From positions 1-64,000 of the forward strand of contig QVRM01001985.1 of assembly GCA_003439945.1 (NCBI GenBank): a stretch of 64,000 bases of DNA, read 5' to 3'. The number at the start of each line of letters is the position of its first letter. Within the stretch, counting starts at the first letter, position 1. Under the pieces are notes generated by a model. The model made no database searches. It saw only the letters and a program-made list of their open reading frames with translations, and was not told the DNA's origin. Below, piece after piece: positions 50,952 to 61,669 of this stretch. The translations under genes were made by a program, and so were the position numbers. The DNA is from Dermanyssus gallinae. Lineage: Eukaryota > Arthropoda > Arachnida > Mesostigmata > Dermanyssidae.

Positions 50952-51123
50952 GAGCTATCGAACAATTGTTGCGTTACCAGCGATTGTCGCGTTACCAGCA
51001 ATAGCCAATCGAACCAACGGCGAGCGACATGACTCGTTACCAACATTACTAACAACATTTCGATGAGAAAGGAGATTAATAACAAAGTCGAAGAGGAAGG
51101 AGATGAATAAGACAAACAAATCT

Positions 51124-51416
51124 TATTCAAACGGCGCGCAGCAGCTAAACAGAGTGTACCGTGAACTGCCCAGAGACGTTGTAGTCGTTGGCAGCTCGAA
51201 TGTGGAGCGCGTTACGACATTTTTGATGAACGCTATCGGGAATAGCAAACGTTGCGGTACAGTATGAGTAGCACTGCTTTTAAAGATTTCAGTTAAATTC
51301 AAATGAAAGCCAAAAATATGCATATTGATGGAGTGCATTTTGGAATCCATGGTGCTCGGTTGGTTGCTCAGCATATCTTTCGTGAGATAACCAACCACCT
51401 GGACATAGCCGTCCAG
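51124..51416 (+). pseudogene. CR1-like LINE ORF1 remnant with SGNH-esterase domain
   Basis: 'RDVVVVGSSNVERV' has the block I G-x-S context of SGNH hydrolases. 'DGVHFGIHGARLVAQHI' has the block V D-x-x-H pair. These two blocks with a short spacer are what some CR1/L2-type LINEs carry in ORF1. A stop separates the two parts. It lies just upstream of, and on the same strand as, the ORF2 remnant. Confidence 0.55.
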
Positions 51417-53163
51417 TTAGATAGTACAACCATCATATACCTGTACATACGGTCGAAGAATGGCGGAACAAAGTTCTTATTCTCGGGACAATATAATGAC
51501 TCCACAAAAACTGAAAATAAAGTTCTACTCCAATCATCTATTCGAAACCATACAGTCCCCGCCCCAGAACCTTTGGTCTACTATTGACACCACTTTCCCC
51601 CTCTACCACCAAACTAATCGCCCCATTCAATCCAGTTTCGCCTCCCCCACTCCCCCCGTGGCTACCTGCGCTCCAAAATGTTTATATTTCAATGCACTCT
51701 CGATTAGAAAGGATCGTGTTAAGTTGCTCAATCGATATACCGCCTTACATAATATTGATTTAATTTTTCTAACTGAAACATCGTTAGGTGAAGACAGAAA
51801 CATATTACAAATAGTGAATTAGGCTGGCTGTGGATAATAGGTATTCAGTTCTCCTGTGTGATCGGGGCTCTCGAGGAGGTGGTGTTTGTATATTAGTTAG
51901 AAAAACGTTTAAGTTTTATGAGGTCAAGTAAGATGATTGTGTTCAGCCAGGATGGCATGTTTTCATACTACGAATGCAAGAAATGAATGGCAAAATGTGC
52001 CCCTTCTAGATTCTCAAACCATGGAGGCTACTTTTACAAATGCTTGTATAACAAACGGTTTATATCAGCAAGTGACTGAAATTACGCGTCCAACAGTGGA
52101 TGCAAGAGACTCAATCGACAAGGTTGGGCCAGAATATAGTATAAACTCAAGTGATTTATTTAATCATACAAACAGTCATCTGTCGGATGAAATAAGCTCA
52201 ACTTTTACACCAAACGAAAACCCCAAAATAACATTGATTGATTTGGTTCTGACTACCGATCCAGTTATAATAGAAAAAATATCTGTTTTAAAATCCCCGA
52301 TGCCCTCGGACCATAACGCAATTTCTTTTAGGCTTTTATTCGATCCCAAGTATACTCCTATTGAGGAGGGAGGGTTTAATTTCTTTAAGGGTGACTACGA
52401 CCAAATCATAGAAAAGCTAACACTCGTTCCATGGAGATATATATATTCTTAAACTGTTATAACGTTTTTTAGGTATGCTAATAAGCGCCTAAAGGGAAAA
52501 GAGAATATAACGGTACTAAAAACAAGTAATGCGGTTAGGACTGATAACATTTCCAAAGCGGATGCCTTTAAAACTTTCCTTCCTCTATTTACGTGCCCCA
52601 GGCAGGTCCGACGAAATCATTATTTTCTCCGCGCCAACGTCATCAAGGTGTCCGTATTTATTTATGTCGGAATATAATATCTTAAAGAAAATAAAGCAAC
52701 TCCCATCTAAATGTAGCCTCACTCTAGACTGTATCCCTCCAATATAAAAAAATATTATTGTATAAAAAAATTGAAATGGTCAAACATCGGGCCATTTATA
52801 TTAACAAAAAGAAAGCATTTGATTGTATTTACTTATTTTTTTTCTAAAGCATTTGACAGAGTAAACCATTTAAAACTTTTACAGAAACTAATTGACTTAA
52901 ATATAGACAAGCACACTCTTTTATGGATATCAAGTTATCTAACGAATCGGAGGTTTTGTGTGCGGGTCAACAACAGTTTTAGTCGGGATGGGGGGTTTGT
53001 TTCTCGGGCGTGCCTCAGGGATCATGTCTAGGCCCATTATTATTCTGTATATTCATCTTAGATCTTAAAAACTTTGTACCCAAGACCCTTAAGCACAATT
53101 CTCTACCCAGATGATATTAAACTGTATGGGCCATCTGGCACAAAGGCCGAGAGAGAGAGATAT

Positions 53164-53705
53164 TGTAACGTTGTTGTGTTACGCTGGTCCGCTCGGGGGA
53201 TGTGGACTCAGCCGGACAGGTACTGCAGCACGAGGAACTCAGGAACGAAGAATGACAACGCGTAGCATATGGTCTAGTGCATGACCGAGCAACGAGTGTG
53301 TTTTTAGCCAGGCTGCTCGGTCTATTTATTGACTCACAAGACACCGCGGCGTGCTGACACCCAAAAGAGTCTCAGAACCCGCTCTCAAATCGGTCGAAAT
53401 TTACAGTGGTTTGTTTTTGTTTCGTATACGAATACAGGTTAATTTAGGTCTGAGTTAGATTGCCGATCATAGGTCGACCCTCTCCAGGTGTCGACCGATG
53501 ATCGTTTTGGACGGCGGATGTCGTTGGTGTTTCGGCGCGAAAGGCTGTGGTTGGTTGAGATATGTGTCGGTCGGTCAACGTTGGACGCTGTGACCGCTGG
53601 TCGTGGTCCGTTGAAGTAGATTTGAATTGCGCCGTTATGCACATACGGTGTTGTGGGTGGCTGGTCTATCGTCGTACTGGCCAGCGGAAGTGAAACTTCG
53701 TCACA
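53164..53705. mobile_element. Solo LTR 1 (542 bp)
   Basis: Begins TGTAACG and ends CGTCACA (imperfect 7-bp inverted ends, TG..CA). It is flanked by ATAT on both sides (53160-53163 and 53706-53709). It interrupts the RT coding region of a LINE whose frame resumes directly after it. It has no coding capacity. The orientation is not fixed. Confidence 0.8.
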
Positions 53706-54043
53706 ATATTACAGAGAACAATTGACTCCATCTCCGATTGGTGCACCTAAAATGATATGCCAATTTCGGTCCCTAAATGCGTCGTTGCGTGTTTGAAAAA
53801 GGACCACGTTTACACACTTGATGGGCAAGATATACCCAGAGTAAGCAGCATCTCGGGGTAACGGTAACACCGGAGCTAGATTTTAACATTCACATCGCGC
53901 AAACTAGTCTTATATGTAATATGATATTTCGTTGTTTTCTTATCGAATGTCGGATCTTCTATATTCGCCTTTATAATAACATTGTAGTTCCCAAATGTCT
54001 CTACAGCTGTGACATCTGGCGGCCGTATTTGAAGAAATATATT

Positions 54044-54333
54044 TGTAGTGTCCGCCACCCCCATGACTGGCCGGCGACCATTACAAGTTCGCTAGTCTTT
54101 CGCTCAAACAACACACGTCCTCTTGCCTGGCTCGCACCAACGACTACTGACTCATTTATTCACATGCCTCTTTATATACTCACAGATTGCTCGCGCATTT
54201 AGTGAGTTCCCGCGTCTTCGCTAGTAGGGTGGCGGCATCTTCTATTTGGCGCCATGCATTTAGCTTGCTTCGCCATTGCCGCCAGCCGACGCTGTCTATG
54301 CCTGCGCTGCTTAACGGACACTGCTATCCTACA
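54044..54333. mobile_element. Solo LTR 2 (290 bp)
   Basis: Begins TGTAG and ends CTACA (perfect 5-bp inverted ends), with ATATT target duplications at 54039-54043 and 54334-54338. It interrupts the same LINE 334 bases after the first LTR and is a different family in length and sequence. Confidence 0.85.
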
Positions 54334-54732
54334 ATATTGATGGAATTGAAAAAGTGCAGTCTAAATTCCTTCGACGTGACGTACATTGAGATGCAAGGTA
54401 GAGCGTGGCAGTCTCGACTTACTACCTATATCGGAACAACACTCGATGGCAAATCTTAAAATGTACGCACGACTCTCAGTCGAACGTACTCAAACCGTAT
54501 CGTCAAAAATAGTTACCCGATCTGATCGGATTAACAACGAATGTTTTCATGGCGCATGGCGAGAATGTTGAGAACCATGAACTAGTGATATAATATTATA
54601 AACTGTACAACTACATATACCACGCAATGGTATTATTGCGCCCTATTATATGGTAAATTGTTCATTATGATACGATAGAAACTGGGTGTCAACGAATTTA
54701 TATTGTCATCCTGTCGTGGCCCATTCGAGGGC

Positions 54733-55138
54733 TGTTAAGGCTATTGCCAATACGGGGGGACCCGTTCTGCACGAGGACCCCCGGGCCGGACGGTTAATGC
54801 CCCGGGTGACACCCGGTGGTACCGTCCGGGACGCCTGCTGCCTTGGCTTAATAGGCAAAATTAGTGAGAAGTGGCCACATGAAAGCAGACCACCGGTCGA
54901 GAGGACCTTCTGGCCCCGTAATCACGGGGAACCCCTGCGCTGGAGTGGGTCAAACTCCCCTTCGGGGGGGCGCGTAATATTCTGGTGTGTAACGCGGAAT
55001 CGCGAGGTGAACGCGTCTAATCGGTACGGTGGAGTAGTGTGGTATATATATATTTTGAATACAGGATTTTTGAATACAGAAGTTTCTACTCTTTGATAAC
55101 AATAAAGGAGCACTTGGATTCAAGTTAATTGATTAACA
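54733..55138 (+). mobile_element. Possible third LTR (406 bp)
   Basis: Ends are TGTTAA..TTAACA (perfect 6-bp inverted ends). Inside there is a TATA-like 'tatatatata' at about 55043 and AATAAA at 55101-55106, in the order and spacing of a U3-R-U5 unit. The 5' part is very GC-rich with strong dyads (near 54780-54830 and 54915-54970). No target duplication was found (flanks agggc / ccagc), so this is uncertain. Confidence 0.4.
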
Positions 55139-55244
55139 CCAGCAGATGCAACTGCCGCTGCTGCTGCCACCGCAGAGTGGGTGGGTAGAGAGGTGGTGGG
55201 TGTATGAGAAGAGAACTGGGGTGGTAGGCCGACGCTTTTGTTCT

Positions 55245-55475
55245 GTTCGCGTTTGGCTTCCGTCGGACTGCTCACTCACAGTGATTTTCTATCTCGAGGC
55301 AAAAGGAATCATTCCTCCGGAACAGCATGGATTTCGTGCCAGACAGTCGACAATGACCGCTGTCCCAGAAGCTTCTAGACGACGTAAGCACTCAGTCACT
55401 GTCAAGCACCAAGCACCGTACGCTGTATTTGTAGACTACAAGGCAGCGTTTGACACAGCCCCAGAGATATTGTCA
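55245..55475 (+). mobile_element. LINE A, copy 1 (RT N-terminal part only)
   Basis: 'FYLEAKGIIPPEQHGFRARQ' and 'VDYKAAFDTAPE' (RT motif A) are about 90% identical in DNA to 61680-61900. It is cut off by the RLE-type LINE. Confidence 0.7.
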
Positions 55476-57660
55476 TGGAGAGACGCCCGTTTTTTTCACG
55501 GAGTGACGCCGGGGATCTCTTTATCAGATTGCTAATGGACTTACTATCTCCAATCCTGGGGGACACAGCAAGCCGGCTGGCGAGCGCACTGGCCAAAGTC
55601 GTCGACTTACTTCTGTGGGGCGCCCCTCCATCTCTACTACGGCCTATAATATTTGGGGCGAGGCTTTTCGCCTTACAGAGGAAAGACGGGTCAGTGAGGC
55701 CGATTGCTTGCTCTTCCACCTTGCGCAGGCTGGTCGCAAAGATTGCCTGTAATCGAACCAGGGACAGGATTCGTGAGGCGACGGGCTCTCATCAGTTTGG
55801 GTTTGCCACACCAGCAGGGGCCGAGGCCGCTTTACACGCCGCCCGAGCTTTCATTGATTCACACACGCTTCCTGGGGTCCTCGTAAAGCTTGATATAAAG
55901 AACGTCTTTAACTCTGTAAGACGGGATCGTCTCATTGCCCCCAGCTAACGAATTGCGTCAACCAAGCGTACCGTAACGCTTCTTGCTTGGTCCTCTTAGA
56001 TGATATCATAGCTTTGGCCACGAGGCTGCAACAGAGTGATCCTTTGGCTCCCCCCTTATTTTGTCTAAGCATCAACGAGCTAATTAACTCCCTCAACAGC
56101 TCGCTGAACATTTGGTACCTGAATGATGGCGTGCTAAGAGGCGATGCGGACATGATTGCCGATGACGTTCGGCGCGTGCTTGATTATCGTGCGACCTCAG
56201 GTTTGGAACGAATCCCGAGAAATGTGAGATCTATGTGACAGGCAACAGCACACAGGCCCCCGATCTTCGCACCCTCCGGGCTTTATTGCCATTGGATGTA
56301 AAGTTACCCTCGACAGTGACCTGCAGCTTCTTGGAGTCCCGCTCCGGCCGCAAGGACTCACGCGCGCACCGTAAAGTGGCAAAACAAGCTCAAGGACGTC
56401 GCTGACAACCTCGCTCCGCTGGGTGCCCACGGCGCCCTTTTTACTCCGATTTTCGTTCCCTGCTATCCAGGGTCACCCACCTTTTCCGCGAAGCGGATCT
56501 AACCGGACGGTTGCGTGACAGGACGACTTGCGCCCATTGAACGAGTTGACGGTGAACAGCTTCGAGTCTCTCCTCAATCTATCGCTGGCACGTTCCGCTC
56601 AAAGCAGGCGCAACTACCAATCTCGAAGGAGGGTCTCGGGGTCCCAGATCCGCTTGTCTCCGCTGGGCCAGCGATAGTTTCCTCTTTTCCGATCCGAGAG
56701 CAACGCCATCGCACTCTTATACGAGGTCGGAATTGTTCAGTGCAATGATTTCAAAAGATGTCTGTATGAGGAGTTAAAGACAGTTTGCAGGGGCGCTCCA
56801 GATAACCCTTTAAGCCAACGTGACTGGAGCGCATTCTTATACGACGAAGCGTATTGCAGCCTACTTGCGGGCGCTACTGACGACTCCACAAAGGCTCGCC
56901 TTCGAGCAGTCGCTGCTAAGGAATCCGGAGCCTGGTTGCATGCGCTTCCCAGCGCCCCACTGGGCACCCCCTTAGACAACGAAACAACCCGAATCGTAGC
57001 AGGTCTTCGTCTCGGCTCTGACCTCGTCTTCCCTATCAATGTAAATGTGGCCAACCCGTTGCGCATCACGGGTTATCGTGCATCATAAGTGTCGATGGTG
57101 GGCCAGGCATGCCGGTATTAACGACATTTTTAGTCGAGCGCTTCGATCATGCGGACTCCCCTGCATTCTAGAGCCCCAGGGCCTCTCCGCCGATGATGGT
57201 AAGCGCCCAGATGGGATGACTCTCACCCCTTTCAGTAGGGGCAGGATGCTTGTTTGGGACGCACACTCACCGACTCATTAGCACCTTTTTTATGGTCGGT
57301 GGCGGGGCGGTCTCGGCAGGCTATGCTGGTAATCTAGCCGAGACGAGGAAGCTTGCGAAATACGCCTCAATAGGTTACCCGCATGATTTTCAACCGCTAG
57401 CATTCGAGACCCTGGGCGGCCCAGGCAACGTCACTTGCAAAATCCTCCACAGGGTCGGTGAGCAGTTGAACCTCGCAACAGGAGACAAGCGATCTGCGGG
57501 CTTCTTGAGACAACGCCTTGATCTCGGCGTCCAACGCGGGAACGCGGCGCCCGTCCGGCGCACGCTGCTAAGTTGTCTCAGCCTACCCTTTACGAGATTG
57601 AGTAACATTTACAGTGCACACGTTGTGGGGAGACAATTGTCGCTTCATTTGCATCCTTGA
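55476..57660 (+). mobile_element. RLE-type (R2-superclade-like) LINE, copy 2, most complete
   Basis: RT reads 'ALAKVVDLLLWGAPPS', 'FGARLFALQRKDGSVRPIA' and 'LRRLVAKIA' (55585-55750), then 'LVKLDIKNVFNSVRRDRLI' (motif A, 55880-55935). 'SDPLAPPLFCLSINELINSL' and 'IWYLNDGVLRGD' follow (motif C, Asp to Asn; 56035-56145). 'AVAAKESGAWLHALPSAPLG' and 'RIVAGLRLGSD' (56910-57030) precede a zinc knuckle 'CKCGQ....HHGLSC' (57040-57075). 'GKRPDGMTLTPFSRGRMLVWD' is the probable PD-(D/E)xK endonuclease core. It ends with 'ETLGG', 'RLDLGVQRGNAAPV' (57410-57560). No single frame spans it. Confidence 0.75.
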
Positions 57661-58010
57661 TAAATAAATATAATGCTCCTCTAATTATATATATGTCCAA
57701 GATTAACGGAAACAAATGACGTTTCCAAGACTTCACTTGTAATGTAATGTAACTAACAATACCGAAACGTAATGTAATAATAAATAATAATTCCGTCTTC
57801 CCGTGATTCTTACAGCATTCAAGTAAAGAAGCTGTGCACAGCAACACATGTTGCAGTGACAACTGTCCAAGCTTTGTACTTACCCTGTTCGGATGCTCGT
57901 GGCTACGTTAGGGAGGAATTTTCCGCAGACATTTTCAATGGAATATAGATTTAATTTTCAATTGCATCAAGTATAGCTGGACGTATAGCATCTTCCGAAA
58001 CTACGCCGCC
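57661..58010. other. Flank shared with 63617-63775
   Basis: Two blocks match the right end of the window: 57688-57726 ('atgtccaagattaacggaaac') with 63617-63655, and 57908-58010 with about 63668-63770 ('ttaattttca.ttgcatcaag' and following). About 180 bases between the blocks are present only here. It indicates a local duplication. Confidence 0.7.
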
Positions 58011-58367
58011 GACCGACTCAATCTCCGACTGGTATTTGTCCTTAACGAGTGTTTCAAAATTATTCGGATTTTTGAGTTTGTTCAGGGCCAGCAATTATAA
58101 GCAATTTGAATGGTCAGTTCCTTGTATTTTGTGAGCTTGGCGTACATTGCGTGAAGGTCGGCCTCATAAGCATAGCCAAGCAAAGCAAGAAGTTGCTTCT
58201 TCGTGTCACCTTTGACTCCGGCCACTAGCATCGGGAACGCGATCTCACGGCTGAGCGTTAAGAAGGCAGAGTTCTCCCCCGGATCCCGGCACAACTTTTG
58301 TAGAAAGCCCATCCCAAGGGTATATTTCGCGTCCGGTTTTACGTTGGGCGACGCCATCCTTAAGTCT
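58011..58367 (-). pseudogene. Partial serpin duplicate (N-terminal third)
   Basis: Corresponds to about 49969-50318 in the functional gene. It keeps the start (MASPNVKPDAKYTLGMGFLQ) and 'LVAGVKGDTKKQLLALLGYA'. It has substitutions (AFLTLSRE for the normal AFSPLSLG) and a frame change, and stops within 91 codons. Everything beyond the codons for residue ~116 is absent. It cannot encode a serpin. Its 5' flank continues at 59054 and 59683, interrupted by insertions. Confidence 0.85.
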
Positions 58368-59042
58368 AACTTAAGTGAATGTGGTCACCCCGTTGACAAA
58401 CTGGGACATCACGGCCTATCATCAGCGCAGGCCGACGCCCTAGACATGCAGCTATCAATGAGACCTTCAGCAGAGCCCTTAGATCATGCGGTCTTCCGTG
58501 CATCCTTGAACCCTCGGGCGTCTGTGCGGAGGACGGCAGGCGCCCAGATGTGATGACACTTACACCATTCGAGCGAGGCAAAATGCTGGTTTGAGATGGA
58601 AACGTTAATGACTCCCTAGCACCTTCTATGGTCGGTGGCGGCGCATCCGAAGCTGGTTATGCAGCCCACCTTGCGGAGACCAACAAGCTAAAAAAGACTC
58701 ATCAATAGGGTATCTCCACGAATTCTGGCCTCTCGCGTTTGAGACCTTGGGTGCTCCTGATGTTTGGACCAGACAACTGATCCGCAAAGTCGGCATTATG
58801 TTAAACATGTCACCGGTGATAGCAGATCGTCGTCCATTTTTAAACAACGTCTGCATCTTGACATACAACGTGGAAACGCGGCCTCCGTTCGGGACACACT
58901 TCTGAAGTGGTCTCGGCCTAGCCTAGACGAAGGGGACACGTGATAGTCACAATACACACCCGCTAGGCCCATTGCCATAGCTGATCTTCCGTAATATGTG
59001 CCTCACATACATATTGTAATATACGAACAATAAGTATATGCT
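58368..59042 (+). mobile_element. 5'-truncated RLE-type LINE in the serpin duplicate
   Basis: Flanked by an 11-bp target duplication TCCTTAAGTCT (58357-58367 and 59043-59053). It encodes only the C-terminal region: a damaged zinc knuckle (last Cys changed to Ser), 'FSRALRSCGLPCILEPSGVC', 'RPDVMTLTPFERGKMLV', 'MVGGGASEAGYAAHLAETNK' and 'RLHLDIQRGNAASVRDTLL'. A short AT-rich 3' UTR follows. Same family as 55476-57660. Confidence 0.85.
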
Positions 59043-59053
59043 TCCTTAAGTCT

Positions 59054-59225
59054 TGTTCGGACATCGTTGTGCACGGCCAAACGCAACGAGAAGAAGTGTG
59101 TGGCGAGTTGGGATCGATCGACGACTAGCTTCCACTGTTTCCGATGCGGCCGTTTTCGACGTCGTTATTGTTCCGAATCAGCCGGACAACAAACAGTCTG
59201 ACAGACAAACGGTTATGCAGCACTC
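59054..59225 (-). pseudogene. Duplicated serpin 5' flank, part 1
   Basis: Matches 50319-50516 upstream of the functional serpin ('ttccactgtttccgatg', 'gcggccgttttcgacgtcgt', 'ggttatgcagcactc'). Confidence 0.85.
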
Positions 59226-59682
59226 TGTGGTGGCGGCGTGGTCTAGGGCACTGCTAGTGCGCTAGTCATGGTTGTCATGTCGAGCCCGGTGGCGTGGTGG
59301 TGCATGCGTCTGCGCCTCGCAACCGGAGGAGACACATAGGTGCGCGGGTTCGAGCCCCACCGTTGCACCGATTTGTATTTATGGGGGTCCGTCTATGAAG
59401 CAATGCGAAAAGCAGTCCCATGGACGTTAAATCTTGGCTGAAAGTCAGCCCCAAACGGAGTCATGGTTGTCATCTACCGGGGTGTCGCCTGTTCGATCTC
59501 TGTTGTTGATCGAATTTTCTTTGAGCCATGCTCATAAACCATATCGCTGAGAGTCAGCGCCCAAGCTGCCACAAGGACTGTTAGGGAAACCCTAGATATC
59601 TTAACATGTTCGGCCCTCGGTGCATTGAAGATAAGTACTTCAGGTTAAGTTCCAAGTACGTAGGGGACGGAGGATAGTCTAG
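59226..59682 (+). mobile_element. SINE family C in the serpin duplicate, itself interrupted
   Basis: The head (59226-59278) and body (59459-59682) are separated by a family B SINE. It starts 'tgtggtggcggcgtggtctagggcac', has 'tgttcgatctctgttg' and ends near 'tccaagtacgtag'. It separates two pieces of duplicated serpin 5' flank that are contiguous at 50500-50520. Confidence 0.75.
59279..59458 (+). mobile_element. tRNA-derived SINE, family B
   Basis: 180 bp with a 15-bp target duplication AGTCATGGTTGTCAT (59264-59278 and 59459-59473). Box A is TGGCGTGGTGG, and box B is GGTTCGAGCCCC about 60 bases further. The tail after the tRNA-like head ends 'gtcagccccaaacgg'. It inserted into the family C SINE, so it is the younger of the two. 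Confidence 0.88.
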
Positions 59683-59802
59683 ATAGAGTCTGTGTTAGTC
59701 AATGTGCTACCGTGTCTGTGATTATGACGATGATGATGAACGCGCCGCCTCCGCCGCAACCGTTGTATACGCCATAGTAGTTGTTGCAGTCGGCAATCGT
59801 CT
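59683..59802 (-). pseudogene. Duplicated serpin 5' flank, part 2
   Basis: Matches 50517-50640 ('gatagagtc.gtgttagtcaa', '..cgcctccgccg', 'cggcaatcgtctct'). The match stops exactly where an R1-like LINE begins. Confidence 0.8.
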
Positions 59803-59805
59803 CTT

Positions 59806-61660
59806 GTGGAGGACATTGTGCTAATGGGCGAGCGTGAGGAGACGACGCCAAGCGACCCGGAGGAAACGGAGCCTGAAACGTGCGTTAATTTGATTCCGGC
59901 AGTTACACGTATGGAGGTATTGCAAGCTGCGGAACGGACTAAGATTGGAAAAGCATCTGACCCAGACGGAATCCCGGCCGCTGCAGTTCGCCTACTGTTT
60001 AAGAATTACCCAAAAGTTGTTGCAGCAATGGCCACGGAGACCCTAAAAGAGGGGAAGATACCACCAGCCTGGAAGAAGACTGACTTAGTGCTAATCCCGA
60101 AATGAATGGTTCTTACCGTCCGATCTGTTTCCTGAGCACGCTATCCAAGGGTATCGAGGCAATTGTGGAAGCAAGACTGCAATCGTTTTGCGGAAAGTTA
60201 CGGGCTAATTCCTGATTCAGAGTTCGGATTCCGAAATAATCGCTCGGAATTGCTTTCAAATTATCTGGAAGCTCGATCGGTGCAGAGCGATGAAAAATAA
60301 TTTGCGATGACGGCCGGAGTGCCACAGGGATTGATTTTAGGCCCTCTACTGTAGACTCTGACATACGCCGACGTCCTTCGCCATCCGAATATGTCCCAGG
60401 GATCAGAGCTTGTAGCCTATGCAGACGACTTGGCACTCACGGTACAGGTGCGAACGGCGAACCACCTCGAGGAGACAGCCAACGCTGCGCTGAAAGAAAT
60501 CTCAAACACGAGTCGGTATCCCGGTGTCTATCTCGATCGCGGTCTACGAGGAACCACTCATATTAAGATTGCTTTTAAGTGATTAATGAGATTGCACGGC
60601 TCCTTCCTAACACCCACGGAGCTCGGGCGGAAAAGAGACGATTGCTCATCAAGGTAGGAGAGTCAGTGGCACTGTTCGGTTCACCCGTGTGGATGCAGCA
60701 CGCGACCGCAACCCAACGCAACAGAGATATACTAAGGAGGACACAGAGAGGGGCTGCGCTGAGAATATTTAGCGGTTACAGGACCGTCAGCACACCCGCA
60801 GCGCTGGTTCTAGCCGGAACCATACCATGGGATCTCAAGGCTGACAAACGAGCAGCTGTGTGGTCGGATCCCCTGTTTGATCATACCGACGCCCATTCGC
60901 AGACGATGGAGAAGTGGCAACGTGAGTGGGACGCCATTCAAGAAGGGGAACCTGGCTTTCCTCTTAAGACAGTTATCCCCGACGTCAGGTCTTGGATGAA
61001 TAGACCCGGCGGAAAACTGACTTACTACATCACGCAGGTCCTTACAGGTCATGGGGAGTTCCAGGCGTATTTAAGGAGGATCGGAAAGACGAATTCAGAC
61101 ATCTGCATTTTCTGCAACATGATAACCCAAGACACACTGGAACACACGCTGTTCCACTGCCCAGCATGGAGAGTACTAAGAGGCGGGCTGCTCGGAGATA
61201 CTTTAGATCTAAAGGATGTTGTTGCACGTATGTTGGAGTCTCGAGAACAGTGGAACAGACTTGCGCGCGCAATAACAGGGATCATGACGGCCAAGGAGGA
61301 GGCTGTACAACGGCGCGCGTCATTGTAAACGATGCGGTTGGCAAAGTTATTGGCGTGATGGTGGATGTGGTCTCGGTCTAACGGATGGCGCCCAGATATG
61401 AGCTTTATGGGGGCCTGAACTGCAAGAAAATGAATTTACAGAGTTTTAAACAAGAACCGGTGCTGATAGTGTCACGATAGGTTGTGATTGTATTTGAGAC
61501 CCCTCCCCCTTAGCTGTAAGCAAGCAACATCAGTTTCACCTATAGGACCCGGTTAGGGGGGATGACAGGAGGTATGAGGGTTGTAGCAAATAATACAAAG
61601 GCTTTGGTAGTCATCGAGCTACCAGCCGGCATGTAGTCCTGCACAGCGTGCCTAAAAGCA
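59806..61660 (+). mobile_element. R1-like LINE, 5'-truncated
   Basis: The frame 59806-60105 has RT block 1 ('KIGKASDPDGIPAAAVRLLF', 'GKIPPAWKKTDLVLIPK'). A decayed middle part has 'AGVPQGLILGPLL' and 'YADVLRHPNMS', and then intact motif C 'ELVAYADDLALTVQV' (60405-60450). A 249-codon frame (60579-61328) has 'ALFGSPVWMQH', 'RTQRGAALRIFSGYRTVSTP', 'VLAGTIPWDLKADKR', 'ITQVLTGHGEFQAYL' and the Cys-x2-Cys...His...Cys knuckle (DICIFCNM..TLEHTLFHC). The YRTVST and AG-IP-L motifs mark the R1/jockey group. About 330 bases of 3' UTR follow. Confidence 0.78.
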
Positions 61661-61669
61661 TTTCGCCCT

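Larger units (their letters stand above)
51460..54580 (+). mobile_element. CR1-like LINE ORF2 (APE-RT), split by two solo LTRs
   Basis: The endonuclease reads 'YFNALSIRKDRVKLLNRYT' and 'DLIFLTETSLGED' (51680-51790), then 'KITLIDLVLTTDPVIIEKI' and 'SDHNAISFRLLF' (52225-52345). RT follows: 'FSKAFDRVNHLKLLQKLI' (52840-52900), 'SYLTNRRFCVRVN' and a GVPQGS-like region (52930-53020), and 'YPDDIKLYGPSG', a mutated Y-A-D-D (53104-53145). The frame resumes after the first LTR with 'DWCT.NDMPISVPKCV' and 'GVTVTPELDFNIHIAQT' (53720-53910). It resumes again after the second with 'IDGIEKVQSKFLRRD' (54335-54380). There are many stops, so it is dead. The 3' end is near 54580. Confidence 0.75.
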
